NCBI GenBank assembly: GCA_020248915.1
Contig: JADCGP010000022.1
Coordinates: 37,754-101,753 of the forward strand
Direction: 5' to 3'
Origin: Rubrivivax sp.
GTDB lineage: Bacteria; Pseudomonadota; Gammaproteobacteria; Burkholderiales; Burkholderiaceae_C
DNA length: 64,000 nucleotides
The notes below the pieces were generated by a model. That model saw only the letters and a list, made by a program, of their open reading frames with translations, was not told where the DNA came from and searched no databases. The translations under genes and the position numbers were made by a program. How positions within the stretch are numbered: the first letter of the stretch is position 1; each line of letters opens with the position of its first letter. Below are positions 63,924-64,000 of this stretch, in pieces.

Positions 63924-64000
63924 ATGGCGCAGAACGCGGTGCAGTACCAGCGGGGGTTGTCGCTCCCCGAGTTCTTCGATCAGCATGGGTCGCAGGAGCA
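63924..64000 (+). CDS. IS1595-type transposase, N-terminal fragment cut by window edge
   Basis: The ATG at 63924 is preceded by a strong AGGAGG (63913-63918). The 25 visible residues begin MAQNAVQYQRGLSLPEFFDQ, closely resembling the N-terminus of IS1595/ISXO2-type transposases, which usually read V-Q-F-Q-x-G-L-S-x-x-E-F. The rest lies outside the window, so integrity and inverted repeats cannot be judged. Confidence 0.6.
   Translation, partial: MAQNAVQYQRGLSLPEFFDQHGSQE

Overview
The window is very GC-rich bacterial DNA (about 70% G+C by eye), densely packed, with many 4-bp ATGA stop/start overlaps. Several traits point to a betaproteobacterium of the Burkholderiales, most like the Rubrivivax/Leptothrix/Ideonella group: two Bug/TctC-type receptors, one with a complete TctCBA carrier, a PrsT-type PEP-CTERM TPR lipoprotein, a class II (B12) ribonucleotide reductase, three LysR regulators and a Fur-family metal regulator. 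This assignment is inference; no rRNA or tRNA gene was seen. No gene-free stretch exceeds about 300 bases.

Layout. 1-3.7 kb: tail of a MipA/OmpV outer-membrane protein, a lipoprotein hydrolase, a LysR regulator followed by short tandem repeats, and an unknown lipoprotein. 3.9-9.9 kb (minus): MacA-like periplasmic adaptor, ABC ATPase, ABC permease, a two-domain phosphotransferase/P-loop kinase and an L,D-transpeptidase, nearly all overlapping. 10.2-12.3 kb: two small unknown proteins, a glycine-zipper lipoprotein and a phosphoribosyltransferase. 12.4-17 kb: a metal block in which a Zur-like repressor diverges from an outer-membrane protein, a zinc-type binding protein and a permease, followed by a DUF2946-like protein and a PCu(A)C copper chaperone. 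No ATPase gene accompanies this ABC set.

17.2-23.6 kb: a small zinc-ribbon protein, then an oxalate-CoA-ligase-like enzyme, a complete TctCBA carrier and a ketopantoate-reductase-like enzyme, which looks like uptake and CoA activation of a carboxylate. 23.6-29.5 kb (minus): LivHMGF without a receptor, a quinone oxidoreductase, an orphan LuxR-type response regulator and a small membrane protein. 29.7-41.6 kb: a purine module with a BMP-family receptor, ATPase and two permeases, guanine deaminase and a LysR gene on the minus strand, divergent from xdhABC on the plus strand. Together these could import a purine or nucleoside and convert guanine to xanthine and then urate.

42-54.3 kb: a catabolic cluster of unknown substrate with twelve co-directional genes: two SDRs, an enoyl-CoA hydratase, an NDP-forming acyl-CoA ligase, a cupin, two NIPSNAP proteins, a Liv-type receptor, a Bug receptor, an NADP-binding reductase, a small ferredoxin-like-fold candidate and a 2-keto-4-pentenoate hydratase. 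A LysR gene faces its end, and a second enoyl-CoA hydratase lies divergently at its start. 54.5-56.8 kb: serC-serA. 57-59.8 kb: the TPR lipoprotein. 59.8-63.4 kb: a universal stress protein under a perfect FNR/Anr-type site, then nrdJ. The last 0.5 kb becomes less GC-rich and holds a small membrane protein and the first codons of an IS1595-type transposase cut by the window edge.
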